The notes: generated by a model not told the origin, from the sequence alone. A DNA stretch of 52,990 bases from an uncultured Pseudomonadota bacterium (GCA_900317945.1 ONIT01000032.1:1-52990), one strand, 5' to 3'; numbered from the stretch's first letter, positions 28,462-37,501 are shown. Translations and numbers: made by a program.

Positions 28462-30498
28462 ATGAGAGAACTTCCAAAGTTTTCGGCGATAGATCCCGCG
28501 AAGATCGTGCCGTCAGTACAGCAGGCCATCTCTGACTACAAGAAGGCGATAGAGGATGCCTGCGCCAAGGGCGTCTATACCTGGAATGACTTCATTGTCC
28601 CCCTCAATGAGGCAGACAAGAAGTTCGATGATGTCTGGCATCCCATCGTGCATCTCAACGGCGTTACCAACACCCCGGAGCTCAGGAAGGCCTTTGAGGC
28701 GTGCCTGCCCGCGGTAACCGAGTTCTACAACTGGGCAGGGCAGCATGAGGGGCTTTTCAAAGGCTATACCGCGCTGCACGAGAGCCCAGAGTTCGCAAAA
28801 CTCAGCAAAGCGCAGCAGACTGAAATAAACCATGAGCTGAGGGACTTTAAGCTCTCCGGATTCGGGCTTCCTGACGACAAGAAGAAGCGTTTCAATGAGA
28901 TCGCATCCGAGCTCTCGCAGCTTGCCGCAAAGTTCGGCAACAACCTCCTCGACTCGACTGTCGGCTGGAGCAAGGTGGTAACCGACAAGGCGCTCCTTGA
29001 GGGACTCCCTGAGTCATACCTTGCGGGAGCCAGGGAGAAGGCCGAGGCGAAGGGACTCAAGGACTCCTGGCTCCTCACGCTTGACTTCCCCAGCTACAGG
29101 CAGGTCATCATGTACGCGGAGAACAGGGAGCTGAGGCGTGAAATTTACGAGGCCTACATGACCCGCGCGTCAGATCTCGGGCCCAATGCCGGCAAGTGGG
29201 ACAACGGCCCCGTCATGCGCGACATCCTGAGGCTCTCCGAGGAGCAGGCCAGGATCCTTGGCTGCAATAACTACGCTGAGCTCTCGCTTATTCCCAAGAT
29301 GGCAGGCAGCACCTCCGAGGTGTTCAGCTTCCTCCGTGAGCTTGCCTCCCGTGCGAAGCCGCAGGCCGAGAAGGAGCTCGCTGACCTCAGGAAGTTCGCC
29401 GCTGAGAACCTCGGCATGAAGGAGCTTGAGCCCTGGGACATGACCTGGGCTTCCGAGAAGCAGAGAAAGGCGCTCTACGACATCGATGACGAGCAGCTCC
29501 GCCCGTACTTCCCGCTTGAGCGCGTGCTCTCCGGGCTCTTCGAGACCGCGCACCGGCTCTACGGCATCAGCGTCAAGAAGCATGAGGGCAGCGTTGATGT
29601 CTGGAACAGTGATGTCAGGTTCTTCGATGTGTTCAATGAGGACGGATCGCTCCTCGGGCACTTCTACTATGATCCGTTCGCCCGCGAGATGAAGCAGAGC
29701 GGCGCCTGGATGGACACCTGCCTTGATCTCGGGAAGGCTCCTGACGGCACGGTGCTTGAGCCGGTCGCCTACCTCTGCACCAACTTCACGAAGCCCGCCA
29801 AGGGTGAGGAGGCAAGGCTTACCCACGATGACGTGATCACCATCTTCCACGAGTTCGGGCACGGGCTCAACCTCCTTCTTACCGCAGTCGATGACGCTCC
29901 GGGCGTCACCGGCATCAACGGCGTTGCCTGGGACACGGTAGAGCTCCCGAGTCAGTTCATGGAGAACTGGTGCTGGGAGAAGGACGCGCTCTCCTACATC
30001 TCCGGAAGGACTGACACCGGCGAGCCGCTGCCTGACGATATCCTGAAGAGGCTCCTTGACGCCAAGAACTTCCACTCCGCCATGGGGACCCTCAGGCAGC
30101 TTGAGTTCGCGCTCACTGACTTCACGCTCTTTGCTGAGTACGATCCGGAGCATGGGAGGACCGTCGAGCAGATCACGGATGAGGTGAGGAAGGAGGTCAG
30201 GGTAGTTCCGACTGCTCCGTTTGACCGCTTCCTCTGCTCGTTCTCCCATATCTTCAACGGCGGCTACTCAGCGGGCTACTACAGCTACAAGTGGGCCGAG
30301 GTTCTCGCGGAGGATGCCTACTCCAAGTTCGAGGAGAACGGGATATTCGACAGAAAGACCGGCAATCTCTTCAGAAAGTGCATCCTCTCGGTCGGCGGCT
30401 CATGCGATCCGATGGAGGCCTTCGTCGCGTTCCGCGGCAGGAAGCCGACTATTGACGCGCTGCTCCGCCACACCGGCATCACTTACGTGAAGAAATGA
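28462..30498 (+). CDS. prlC: Oligopeptidase A (M3 zinc metallopeptidase)
   Basis: A cytoplasmic peptidase that degrades oligopeptides and cleaved signal peptides. The 678-aa protein (E. coli PrlC about 680 aa) has the zinc motif HEFGH at residues 463-467 in TIFHEFGHGLNLLLT, a downstream glutamate region around VELPSQFMENWCWE and the GYSAGYYSYKWAEVLAEDA block typical of M3 peptidases. It is probably translated from a yigZ-prlC message. Confidence 0.96.
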   Translation: MRELPKFSAIDPAKIVPSVQQAISDYKKAIEDACAKGVYTWNDFIVPLNEADKKFDDVWHPIVHLNGVTNTPELRKAFEACLPAVTEFYNWAGQHEGLFKGYTALHESPEFAKLSKAQQTEINHELRDFKLSGFGLPDDKKKRFNEIASELSQLAAKFGNNLLDSTVGWSKVVTDKALLEGLPESYLAGAREKAEAKGLKDSWLLTLDFPSYRQVIMYAENRELRREIYEAYMTRASDLGPNAGKWDNGPVMRDILRLSEEQARILGCNNYAELSLIPKMAGSTSEVFSFLRELASRAKPQAEKELADLRKFAAENLGMKELEPWDMTWASEKQRKALYDIDDEQLRPYFPLERVLSGLFETAHRLYGISVKKHEGSVDVWNSDVRFFDVFNEDGSLLGHFYYDPFAREMKQSGAWMDTCLDLGKAPDGTVLEPVAYLCTNFTKPAKGEEARLTHDDVITIFHEFGHGLNLLLTAVDDAPGVTGINGVAWDTVELPSQFMENWCWEKDALSYISGRTDTGEPLPDDILKRLLDAKNFHSAMGTLRQLEFALTDFTLFAEYDPEHGRTVEQITDEVRKEVRVVPTAPFDRFLCSFSHIFNGGYSAGYYSYKWAEVLAEDAYSKFEENGIFDRKTGNLFRKCILSVGGSCDPMEAFVAFRGRKPTIDALLRHTGITYVKK

Positions 30499-30525
30499 TC
30501 GTGAGTCTCTGAGTCATTATGCATA

Positions 30526-30545
30526 CTCCCGGGGTTTGCCGGGAG
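30526..30545 (+). terminator. Hairpin after prlC
   Basis: A perfect 7-bp stem CTCCCGG/CCGGGAG with loop GGTTTG, 28 bp after the stop. There is no T run, so it may stabilise the 3' end rather than terminate. Confidence 0.45.
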
Positions 30546-30595
30546 CATTATGAGTTCTGGAAGCTCGCCATGTGCGGGCTTTCCTGTATTCGAAC

Positions 30596-31170
30596 TTGCT
30601 CAAAACCGGTTTTTACTTGCTCAAAATACCAGAATAGTATTTTTTAAAAGTTCTTAGATAAATAGATATCTATGCAAAAATTCATTTGAAAATAAGCCGG
30701 ATTCAAGGGGGTTACTTGCTCAAAACCAATTTTTACTTGCTCAAAATACCGGAATGGCATTTTCTAAAAAATTTCGATAAATCAGATTATTGCGTGTAAA
30801 CTCATCTAAAAACCAGCCAGTATCATGAGGAGTTACTTGCTCAAAACCAATTTTTACTTGCTCAAAATCTAAAACTGCTTGCTCAAAATACCGGAATGGC
30901 ATTTTCTAAAAAAATTCGATAAATCAGATTATTGCGTGTAAACTCATCTAAAAACTAGCCAGTATCATGAGGAGTTACTTGCTCAAAACCAATTTTTACT
31001 TGCTCAAAATCCAATACCTGCTTGCTCAAAATACCGGAATGGTATTTTTTCGAGAAATGTTCGATAATTCAGATTGTTATGCGTAAACTCATATAAAAAG
31101 CAGCCTTAATCAATCGGAGTTACTTGCTCAAAACCAATTTTTACTTGCTCAAAATCTATTGCTTGCTCTG
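30596..31170. repeat. Phased TTGCTCAAAA repeat array
   Basis: Twelve exact copies of TTGCTCAAAA start at 30596, 30617, 30716, 30737, 30837, 30858, 30879, 30979, 31000, 31022, 31124 and 31145. A decayed thirteenth (TTGCTCTGAC) follows at about 31163. Within clusters the spacing is 21 bp (once 22), two turns of the helix. Clusters recur every 120-145 bp, and the intervening DNA is itself conserved (for example ATACCGGAATGGCATTTTC and TCAGATTATTGCGTGTAAAC). The array lies 3' of the AlbA_2 gene. Read on the minus strand each motif can encode FEQV, but stops interrupt every unit. Confidence 0.9.
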
Positions 31171-31271
31171 ACACTCAGACGACACCCATTATGTGCCTTT
31201 TCTATCACAAAGAGTACTGCTGTCGAGTCGGCATTATTCTATAAGGCAATTGCATGCTGGCCAATTACCAT

Positions 31272-32747
31272 TTAATTTTCAGTCCATGCTGTAAGACTGT
31301 ACTTTCTTGATGGATCATTTGTTGTACCACTTGCATTTGCCAAATCTGCAGCAATCAGCTTTTTCATACGAGTCATAATAGTGTTCCGTGCCTTTCCAGT
31401 GTAATTCTCAAGTTCGTTTCTGGTGGCAGGACCATGATTGAATAGGTATGTAATAATCTGACGTTCCAAACTGTCCATTGTTTCCCAAAGACTGTTTCCC
31501 AACAGCTTTTCTATGCGCTGCCTCTGCCGGTTGGTTCGTATTAGAATATTGTTCTTCAAGGTCAGCTTCACCGAGTATCCTGGTTCACTGTACTCAGGGG
31601 GATCCAGGAAAAACTTATTCATGTCTTTATAGATACGCTTGACACCTTCGTTTAATTCTCTTACCCAGCTGAACTCCGTCAGAACTCTTGATATCCTTGG
31701 GTTTCTTGAGAATCTTGTGTTCTTGATGTTTTCGACCGTTACAATGCCGGGAAGTTTTCCCGGACTTTCGATCTCCATACGATCATCAAACATTTTGACC
31801 AGTATAAAGTTTCCGCTCAAGGCGTATTCGCGGTGGGTGACTGCATTGATAATGCCTTCCTGCCAGGCGAATTCAGGATATTCCGGTATAGTCTCGAATT
31901 TTCCTGTATTTTCGTCCAGCACTGTGAAGTCACGGAGTTGGCCACTAATGAATTTCTTCATGCTGACTATAATTTTAAGAATCGGCTCATCAATGCTAAA
32001 GTCCTTAATGATATTAAGCGATGCCCCAACTCCTGCATAATTCCCGTTGTAGCGTACAAAGCGAATCCTGCAGTTTGGATAGAACTGCATTATGTTTCTT
32101 GCAAATAGTAGAACAGCCGCATTCGTCAGTTTCTGTTTGCCGTCAATCTCTTTCATGAACCCTCGTGAGCTCAGAACCTGCTCACTGGGCAGACCTTCGG
32201 CATTTATGACTTCCTTATACTTTTCAAGAAGAGCTTCGTCCAAATCACTGAGTGTCGCATCAGGACAGATTTCATCCTCATAGCGCCTGGTGTTTCTTGC
32301 GTATTCGAGATTTCTGAGATCATCGCCTCTCATCTCCCTGGATTTGTCTCCTATGCGAAGGTAGGTTTGATCGTTCGCTGTCCTGATAATCTGATCTTGG
32401 GTTTCAAATATGTGGAGAAGCAGTAGCCGATCCTGCTGGCCGTTTTCATTGATTATGTCCAGAAATTCTTCCTTGAAGTCTGGCATAGGCTTGCAGCACT
32501 GCTTTGGAGAATTGATGAATTCGTTGATTTTGTCTTCAGAAACTGAGTTTATTCCCTCGAGCGCATGTGTTTTGTCATTAATTCCGAGGACCAGTGTTCC
32601 TCCACCGGCGTTCGCAAAGGCTGAAATATGCTGTGCAAGATCTGACGGCTTGATCTTTGCTGATTTTCGGTCGAAATATTTGTTTTCATGTTCATTGGTA
32701 ATGTAGTCCAGCGTCAGGATTGGATTGATTTCGGAATGAACATTCAT
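31272..32747 (-). CDS. Schlafen-type AlbA_2 domain ATP-binding protein with winged-helix tail
   Basis: A 491-aa protein starting at ATG 32747 with AGGCGG upstream (the frame is open to 32792 without a ribosome site). Residues about 15-140 form an AlbA_2/Schlafen-like domain: ENKYFDRKSAKI, HISAFANAGGGTLVLGIND and TYLRIGDKSREM. About 280-400 resemble the GHKL-type HATPase_c_4 domain: WQEGIINAVTHREYALSGN and DRMEIESPGKLPG. The last 60 residues contain a helix-turn-helix (GPATRNELENYTGKARNTIM). Proteins of this type are annotated as putative transcriptional regulators or RecG-like helicases. Some are linked to defence islands, but no specific role can be assigned. Low GC and the flanking repeat array mark it as accessory DNA. 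Confidence 0.9.
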   Translation of the reverse strand: MNVHSEINPILTLDYITNEHENKYFDRKSAKIKPSDLAQHISAFANAGGGTLVLGINDKTHALEGINSVSEDKINEFINSPKQCCKPMPDFKEEFLDIINENGQQDRLLLLHIFETQDQIIRTANDQTYLRIGDKSREMRGDDLRNLEYARNTRRYEDEICPDATLSDLDEALLEKYKEVINAEGLPSEQVLSSRGFMKEIDGKQKLTNAAVLLFARNIMQFYPNCRIRFVRYNGNYAGVGASLNIIKDFSIDEPILKIIVSMKKFISGQLRDFTVLDENTGKFETIPEYPEFAWQEGIINAVTHREYALSGNFILVKMFDDRMEIESPGKLPGIVTVENIKNTRFSRNPRISRVLTEFSWVRELNEGVKRIYKDMNKFFLDPPEYSEPGYSVKLTLKNNILIRTNRQRQRIEKLLGNSLWETMDSLERQIITYLFNHGPATRNELENYTGKARNTIMTRMKKLIAADLANASGTTNDPSRKYSLTAWTEN

Positions 32748-32916
32748 ATGACCGCCTGCTGTATGAAACGAAAGGATGAAACACCGTAACACGAAAGTGT
32801 CAGAGTCCTTCAGGAAAGTGTTTTAGAAAAATTGCGTGGCAACTCTCAGGTTGTACTGCTGCCCAGAACTCAGTATTATTATAGTTTAACAAATTGAAAT
32901 TGCTGTAAGCAGTAGT

Positions 32917-33355
32917 TCATTTTGTGTCGGCTGAATGTGAATTTCGCAGCTTCTTCTTAAGGAAGTCAGGTGAGGAGAGCGCATGCCGGATGATGTCTGA
33001 ATTCTCTCTGATCGGCACCTGGCCTTGAAGGCACCAGGAAATGGTTTTCTCTCCGAATCCGAGGGAGCGTGATAGCGCTGCGGCATCAGTGCCGCTGGGC
33101 TTGAGAAGCCTTTGATATCCTCTTTTAAGGCGATGCCTTCAGCCATCCGATACTGCCTGTCGATTTCTCAGAAATTGAGATCAAAGATCCACATAGGGCT
33201 CATCTGGCTTCCACAGGCCTCACACAGACTGCTGATGTAATGGAGAAATCGTAATCACTGCCGCGTATCGTTTTCCTGATGGTTTCTTTCTTTAGTGAAT
33301 ACGGTCTCTCCCGCCTGCACGAAATGCAGAAGTCTGTTTTCACATTGTCCTTCAT
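32917..33355 (-). pseudogene. Decayed MqsA/HigA-like antitoxin gene
   Basis: Three overlapping minus-strand pieces reconstruct one protein. The first, from ATG 33355 after AGGAAGGG, reads MKDNVKTDFCISCRRERPYS and KETIRKTIRGSDYDFSI. A shifted frame continues with CEACGSQMSPMWIFDLNF, a stop, then EIDRQYRMAEGIALKEDI. A third frame reads LSRSLGFGEKTISWCLQGQV, then DIIRHALSSPDFLKKKL to a stop at 32917. The CxxC pairs followed by a Cro-type helix-turn-helix match zinc-ribbon antitoxins of type II toxin-antitoxin modules. At least two frameshifts and one nonsense codon show it is dead. No intact toxin partner was recognised next to it. Confidence 0.7.
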
Positions 33356-33361
33356 TTGCAT

Positions 33362-33834
33362 CCCTTCCTGATAAATTCAGTTTCGGATCTGCGGCTTTAC
33401 CGCGATGCAGGCTGACATTCCATGAGGGAGCTCAGAATCTGAGGGGGCTGCCGCAAAGCCTGTCCTGAACAGCAGCATTCTTCCTTTTAGCGGCTTTATT
33501 GCGTCGTGAGTAACACTGAGAGTATACTGGTAGAATCAGGCAGCAATAATTCTGGACCTGATTCATTGGCGTGATGCAATGAAATCTTATCCAATCAGAC
33601 AGCGTCTGTATACTGTCCCAGGAACAGGACTGAATGAGGTGCCGGCTTTGGATGCGATGTCCGCACATGCCGGACAAATCCTCCATGCTGCAATACAGCA
33701 GCATATCGCGGATGGATGCATCACTGACTGTCAGATAGGTTCCTGTCATGCTCCGGCAAAGTAATGTACATGCACTGTGTGATCGTTAATATGTATTCAG
33801 ATATGTTTCAGAGCTTTATCAGAACAAATTCAAT
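33362..33834. other. Unassigned stretch, possible decayed gene remains
   Basis: Contains short overlapping open frames on both strands (for example about 61 codons ending 33764 on plus, 106 codons 33749-33432 on minus), none with recognisable motifs. It may hold the remains of the toxin partner of the neighbouring dead antitoxin gene, but I cannot show that. Confidence 0.3.
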
Positions 33835-34761
33835 ATGATAATAATAAGACTACTCTGTTTACCTCTTTTGCTTCCAGTTATCATTATCTATATGATAATA
33901 AGATTTATCGTGTGGATAATAAAGCTATTTCCCAAATACAAAGTTACTGTCATTTGTTCTGCAGCTGCAACAGCAATCGGTGTTATAGCGGTGTTTTTCC
34001 CCGATCTGTTCAATATGAACAAAAGCAGCATTCACAGTTTTGAGATCACCTTAAGCGACAGAGACAGCGCACAGGAACTTGAAAAGTTCCTCGACGGGAA
34101 TATAAACAAGATTGTCGAGCTGACTGTTCGCTACAAGCAGAATCTTGTGTACGGCATGGTGCCATGGGCCAGATACACGAAAGACTCCTACTATGGCGAC
34201 AGGTATGATCCGGCCAAAGAAGGCTCCTGGTGGTGGGAAAGCGCCGATCCTGCCCATGACGTCACATTCAGCCATTTCGGTGAGAATGACAATTTTTATG
34301 TGAAGTCATTTCTGTACGACCAGAACTGGTTTGAGGTTGAGTACAGGGACTTCGGCGGAATCGGGTACTGTGACGCCGGGAGTAAGTACGCATATCAGCT
34401 GAGAGTTCCCTATGTCAGAAATGACGAGCTCGTATTTGAGTGGCATAGAGACAGGGAAAAAAGCAGGGACTATGTGGCAGTTCCGTCACCTTACTGGGTT
34501 TTGAAGGGAACCTTTGTTGTCAGCGTAAAAAATGGACAGAAGCTGACTGACAACATAAAAGCCTTATATGTTGAGCTGCAGCAGAAAAAGCTCAAAGCTG
34601 ATTATGGCAGAGCATACGTTGTCCCGGAGATAGCCAGGATACTCGCAGTTGATCCTGCCTGCGGCGAGGAAACCGGCAGTGGTGAATATTCATTCTCCGG
34701 CAAAAGCTTTGAGCTGAAGCCTCTGAGTCAGAAGGATCTTGTGCAGATGTCATATAATTAA
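33835..34761 (+). CDS. Membrane-anchored protein of unknown family, copy 1
   Basis: 308 aa. It has two hydrophobic N-terminal segments (about residues 2-31 and 38-58), then a soluble domain of about 240 residues beginning near PDLFNMNKSSIHSFEITLSD. That domain is rich in aromatic residues (GSWWWESADPAHDVTFSHFG, YRDFGGIGYCDAG, PSPYWVLKGTFVV) and ends SGEYSFSGKSFELKPLSQ. I do not recognise the domain. A second copy, broken, lies at 38850-39572 and is fused to zinc repeats. The charge pattern does not settle on which side of the membrane the domain lies. There is no clear Shine-Dalgarno site; the gene is AT-rich upstream. Confidence 0.8.
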   Translation: MIIIRLLCLPLLLPVIIIYMIIRFIVWIIKLFPKYKVTVICSAAATAIGVIAVFFPDLFNMNKSSIHSFEITLSDRDSAQELEKFLDGNINKIVELTVRYKQNLVYGMVPWARYTKDSYYGDRYDPAKEGSWWWESADPAHDVTFSHFGENDNFYVKSFLYDQNWFEVEYRDFGGIGYCDAGSKYAYQLRVPYVRNDELVFEWHRDREKSRDYVAVPSPYWVLKGTFVVSVKNGQKLTDNIKALYVELQQKKLKADYGRAYVVPEIARILAVDPACGEETGSGEYSFSGKSFELKPLSQKDLVQMSYN

Positions 34762-34840
34762 AAACAGTGATGTCCTGGGATTTCGTGACTGTGCGCCATC
34801 GGACGTTTTCAGCTGTCTCAGGACGACTATGAATTTCCGA

Positions 34841-34880
34841 GGCCCGTTTGCTGCTGTTTCAGTGAGCGGGTCATTTTTTA
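34841..34880 (+). terminator. Terminator after copy 1 of the membrane-protein family
   Basis: Outer stem CCCG/CGGG around a long loop, followed by ATTTTTTA. The whole 3' region is homologous to that after copy 2 (39573-39690), where the stem is better preserved. Confidence 0.5.
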
Positions 34881-35088
34881 TGGGTATAAACCAATTGCGG
34901 CCAATGCTGATGCTGTCTCAATTCAGGCATGGCTGAGAGCGGGCAGTAAATTTTTCTGATTTCCTGCAAAGCCATGCCTCTTAAGAAAGAGAGCGTGAGG
35001 TGCTGGCAGGGGGCAGTTTGTCCTGGCAAAGCATTGCAGGAATAAGGCGTGTCCTGTTTGCATAAGGCAGAGACTGAGTCAGACATCC
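34881..35088. other. Non-coding DNA left of the insertion sequence
   Basis: No gene seen. It contains CCTGCAA...TTGCAGG (34964-35041), a distant 7-bp inverted repeat. Its right end, around CTGTTT(7)GCAGA, is weakly similar to the sequence right of the IS at 37368-37385. Confidence 0.35.
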
Positions 35089-35107
35089 TGTGGGTCTTGG
35101 AAATTGG
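35089..35107 (+). repeat. 19-bp direct repeat, left of the IS
   Basis: TGTGGGTCTTGGAAATTGG, identical to 37401-37419. It abuts the presumed left end of the IS1634-type element. Confidence 0.85.
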
Positions 35108-37360
35108 CCTTATGAACTAAGGGCTTAGGTAGTCCTGTACCTCTGAAAATTATTTAGCATAGTACGTTAACAATACGTAAACCATGCTACAATGAAACAT
35201 GGCCCCTATCAGGAGAAATCTGCCATGTTCCTTCAGCGTGTAAAAAACAAGGCAACCGGTAAAACTTATCTGTACCTTATGGAAGTAACTTCGGCAAAAA
35301 ACTCTGCCGGCGAGGTTGTCCATATCAACAAGAAGGTCAAATCGTTTGGCAATGAAGACAAATTCAAACAGGAAAAGCCTGAAGAGTACAAGCTGCTGAT
35401 AGATCAATACAGCAGAGCAAACGTCAAGGCGGCAGTAGAGCTTCATAAAAGCCAGACTTTGGCAGAGACTCTCAAAGACATGACATCATCAGGGCTGCTG
35501 TCACTCCCAAACGGCACAACACCGGTGTTCTGCTACGGGCTGTCGGTAATAAAGCAAATCTGGAATAAGCTGAACCTTGATTACAAACTCTCGTATATCC
35601 GGCAGCATGACACTGACATAAAATTCAAGGCGGAGGATGTGGTTTTTTATCTTGCCGGCATCAAAATCATAGACCCCGCATCGCATCTGCAGGCCTATCA
35701 GTCGCGCTTCAGCTACCTTGGGGCTCCGGCAGAAAATGTTTCACTGGAGGATTTTTACCGCTCCCTGGATTTCATTGCTGATGCCAAAGAGAAGGTCATG
35801 AAGCATCTGCACAAAGAGGTAAGCAGAATTACCGGCAGAGACCTGAAAATGGTGTTCTTCGACTGTACAAACACCTATTTTGAGACCAGGCTTGATGACC
35901 AGGAGAAACTCATAAGGAAGCTTACGCATGAAACATCCGGCATGATGGAGCAGGAAGGCCGGACACAGGAAGAAATAGAGAAGTATCTTGAAAGCGCTGA
36001 GTTCGCGGAAGAGCTGAAGAATGAGGCAGAAAGACTTGATCTGAAGCGCATGCGCGGCCCGTCCAAGGAAAAGAGGATAGATTTGCCGCTTGTCGGGATA
36101 GCGCTGATTATCGATACAAATGGCATACCTGTCGATTTTGAGGTTTATGACGGCAACAGGTCGGAGTTCAAAATAGCGGTACCAGCCATACGGAAGCTGG
36201 CTGACAAATACGGAGTTGAGGACTGCATCTTTGTAGCAGACAGGGGCATCAACTCGGCAGTAAACCTGAAAGACCTTCATGACAGCGGATTTGGCTTCAT
36301 CGTCGCCCAGAAAGTATCACGCCAGGGGACAAAGCTTCGAGAGGCGATGCAGAGCAGTGACGGCTGGACAAAACTCAATGATGACCTGCGATACAAGGCG
36401 ATTCCATGGGTCAAGAGCAAGGTAATCGTGGATCCAGAAACAGGTGACAGAAAAACCGTCAGCGTCAAATGCACCCTGGTACTGACATACAGCGAGTCCA
36501 GGAAGAAAAGTGACGCTGTTGCCAATGACAGGCAGATTGAAAGGGCCAGGGCTGCTGTAAGCTCAGGAGAGGTTGTAGGATACAAGTCAGTCGGCTGGAA
36601 AGAGCTTGTTGAGGTCAGCTCCGAAAAAGATGAGTATGTGGCGGTATCGCTGAAGGATGAACTGATAAAAGAACGGAGGCTGAGGGAGGGCTTTGCGGCC
36701 TGTGTCTATGTCTCAGCTGACAAATCCAAACAGCAGATTACCCCTGAAACAGCCATTGCCGCTTACAAACGCCAGGTAAAAATCGAAGACTGCTTCCGCA
36801 TAATGAAGACGAACTTCAGCCTCAGGCCTATGTATGTCTGGAATCCCAGACATATCAGGGGGCATGTAACCATCTGCGTCATAGCCCTGGTAATACTCAG
36901 GCTGTTACAGCTCAGGCTGGACAAGAATGGTGTCCATATGAGCACTGACGATATCGTGGACGCTCTTGATAATGCACGGTTGACGCTGCTCGCTTCAGCA
37001 GGGCGTAATGATTTGTACCTCAACGCAAGCTCGATCCATGATTTTTCACAGCTTAATGCCCTGAAAGACAGCACTGCCGTCGGACAGAAAGCGGCAGAGG
37101 AAGATCATGATGACGTTAAGCGCGGAATAAATGATTTACTGGCATGTACCGGCCTTAAGCCTTTGAAAACGGTTAACCTCCTCAGTGACCTCAATAACTG
37201 TCTTAAGGCAAGGATGCCCAGCAGGGAGGCTGCCATAGGTGAACTTGTTTCTTCAAATCTCAGGGCTGTATACCAACAATGCATGTGACCTGAATGGCGA
37301 TATGAATTTTACGTACTAATAAAAAAATTTCACTGGGCGCTGGTCCTTATGGAATAAGGG
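35108..37360 (+). mobile_element. IS1634-type insertion sequence (limits approximate)
   Basis: The transposase gene is bordered by CCTTATGAACTAAGGGC (35108-35124) and by GTCCTTATGGAATAAGGG (37343-37360). Read inward, the right end gives CCCTTATTCCATAAGGAC, so the two ends form imperfect inverted repeats that are also nearly palindromic. Exact 19-bp direct repeats lie at 35089-35107 and 37401-37419, the right copy 40 bp beyond the presumed end. IS1634-type elements are known for long, variable target duplications, but the exact ends need comparison with other copies. Confidence 0.65.
35192..37288 (+). CDS. IS1634-family transposase, apparently intact
   Basis: 698 aa. Motifs of IS1634 transposases are visible: the first catalytic Asp in MVFFDCTNTYFETR, then KRMRGPSKEKRIDLPLVGIA, LIIDTNGIPVDFEVYDGN, the second Asp in CIFVADRGINSAVNL, and a C-terminal block with Lys/Glu-rich KRQVKIEDCFRIMKTNFSLR. 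No stops or frameshifts interrupt it. The true start may be an ATG at 35225 (MFLQRVKN), 11 codons in, since the AGGAG at 35210-35214 lies ten bases before that codon. It splits the tandem pair of unknown membrane proteins. Confidence 0.9.
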   Translation: MKHGPYQEKSAMFLQRVKNKATGKTYLYLMEVTSAKNSAGEVVHINKKVKSFGNEDKFKQEKPEEYKLLIDQYSRANVKAAVELHKSQTLAETLKDMTSSGLLSLPNGTTPVFCYGLSVIKQIWNKLNLDYKLSYIRQHDTDIKFKAEDVVFYLAGIKIIDPASHLQAYQSRFSYLGAPAENVSLEDFYRSLDFIADAKEKVMKHLHKEVSRITGRDLKMVFFDCTNTYFETRLDDQEKLIRKLTHETSGMMEQEGRTQEEIEKYLESAEFAEELKNEAERLDLKRMRGPSKEKRIDLPLVGIALIIDTNGIPVDFEVYDGNRSEFKIAVPAIRKLADKYGVEDCIFVADRGINSAVNLKDLHDSGFGFIVAQKVSRQGTKLREAMQSSDGWTKLNDDLRYKAIPWVKSKVIVDPETGDRKTVSVKCTLVLTYSESRKKSDAVANDRQIERARAAVSSGEVVGYKSVGWKELVEVSSEKDEYVAVSLKDELIKERRLREGFAACVYVSADKSKQQITPETAIAAYKRQVKIEDCFRIMKTNFSLRPMYVWNPRHIRGHVTICVIALVILRLLQLRLDKNGVHMSTDDIVDALDNARLTLLASAGRNDLYLNASSIHDFSQLNALKDSTAVGQKAAEEDHDDVKRGINDLLACTGLKPLKTVNLLSDLNNCLKARMPSREAAIGELVSSNLRAVYQQCM

Positions 37361-37400
37361 TTACACGCTGTTTTTTTGATGCAGAACTGTTAAACTCGGG

Positions 37401-37419
37401 TGTGGGTCTTGGAAATTGG
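37401..37419 (+). repeat. 19-bp direct repeat, right of the IS
   Basis: Second copy of TGTGGGTCTTGGAAATTGG (see 35089-35107). The truncated zinc-repeat gene begins about 80 bp further on. Confidence 0.85.
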
Positions 37420-37501
37420 AATGCTGGTGAACGCCATGCAGATGCGCCTGATCGCTTTGGCACCATGAAAGAGCTCAATGACTCAATCCTCGCATTGGTA
37501 A

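Noticed and set aside
30596-31170. TTGCTCAAAA array as a type III (ToxIN-like) RNA antitoxin
   Set aside because: Such repeats precede the toxin gene and are followed by a terminator in the leader. Here the array lies 3' of the gene, and the AlbA_2 protein is not a ToxN-type nuclease.
32886-33146. 86-codon minus-strand open frame as an independent gene
   Set aside because: Its sequence is one frame of the decayed antitoxin; the homologous residues switch frame within it.
33579-33764. 61-codon plus-strand open frame as a toxin gene
   Set aside because: No recognisable motif, no ribosome site, and an overlapping minus-strand frame of similar quality.
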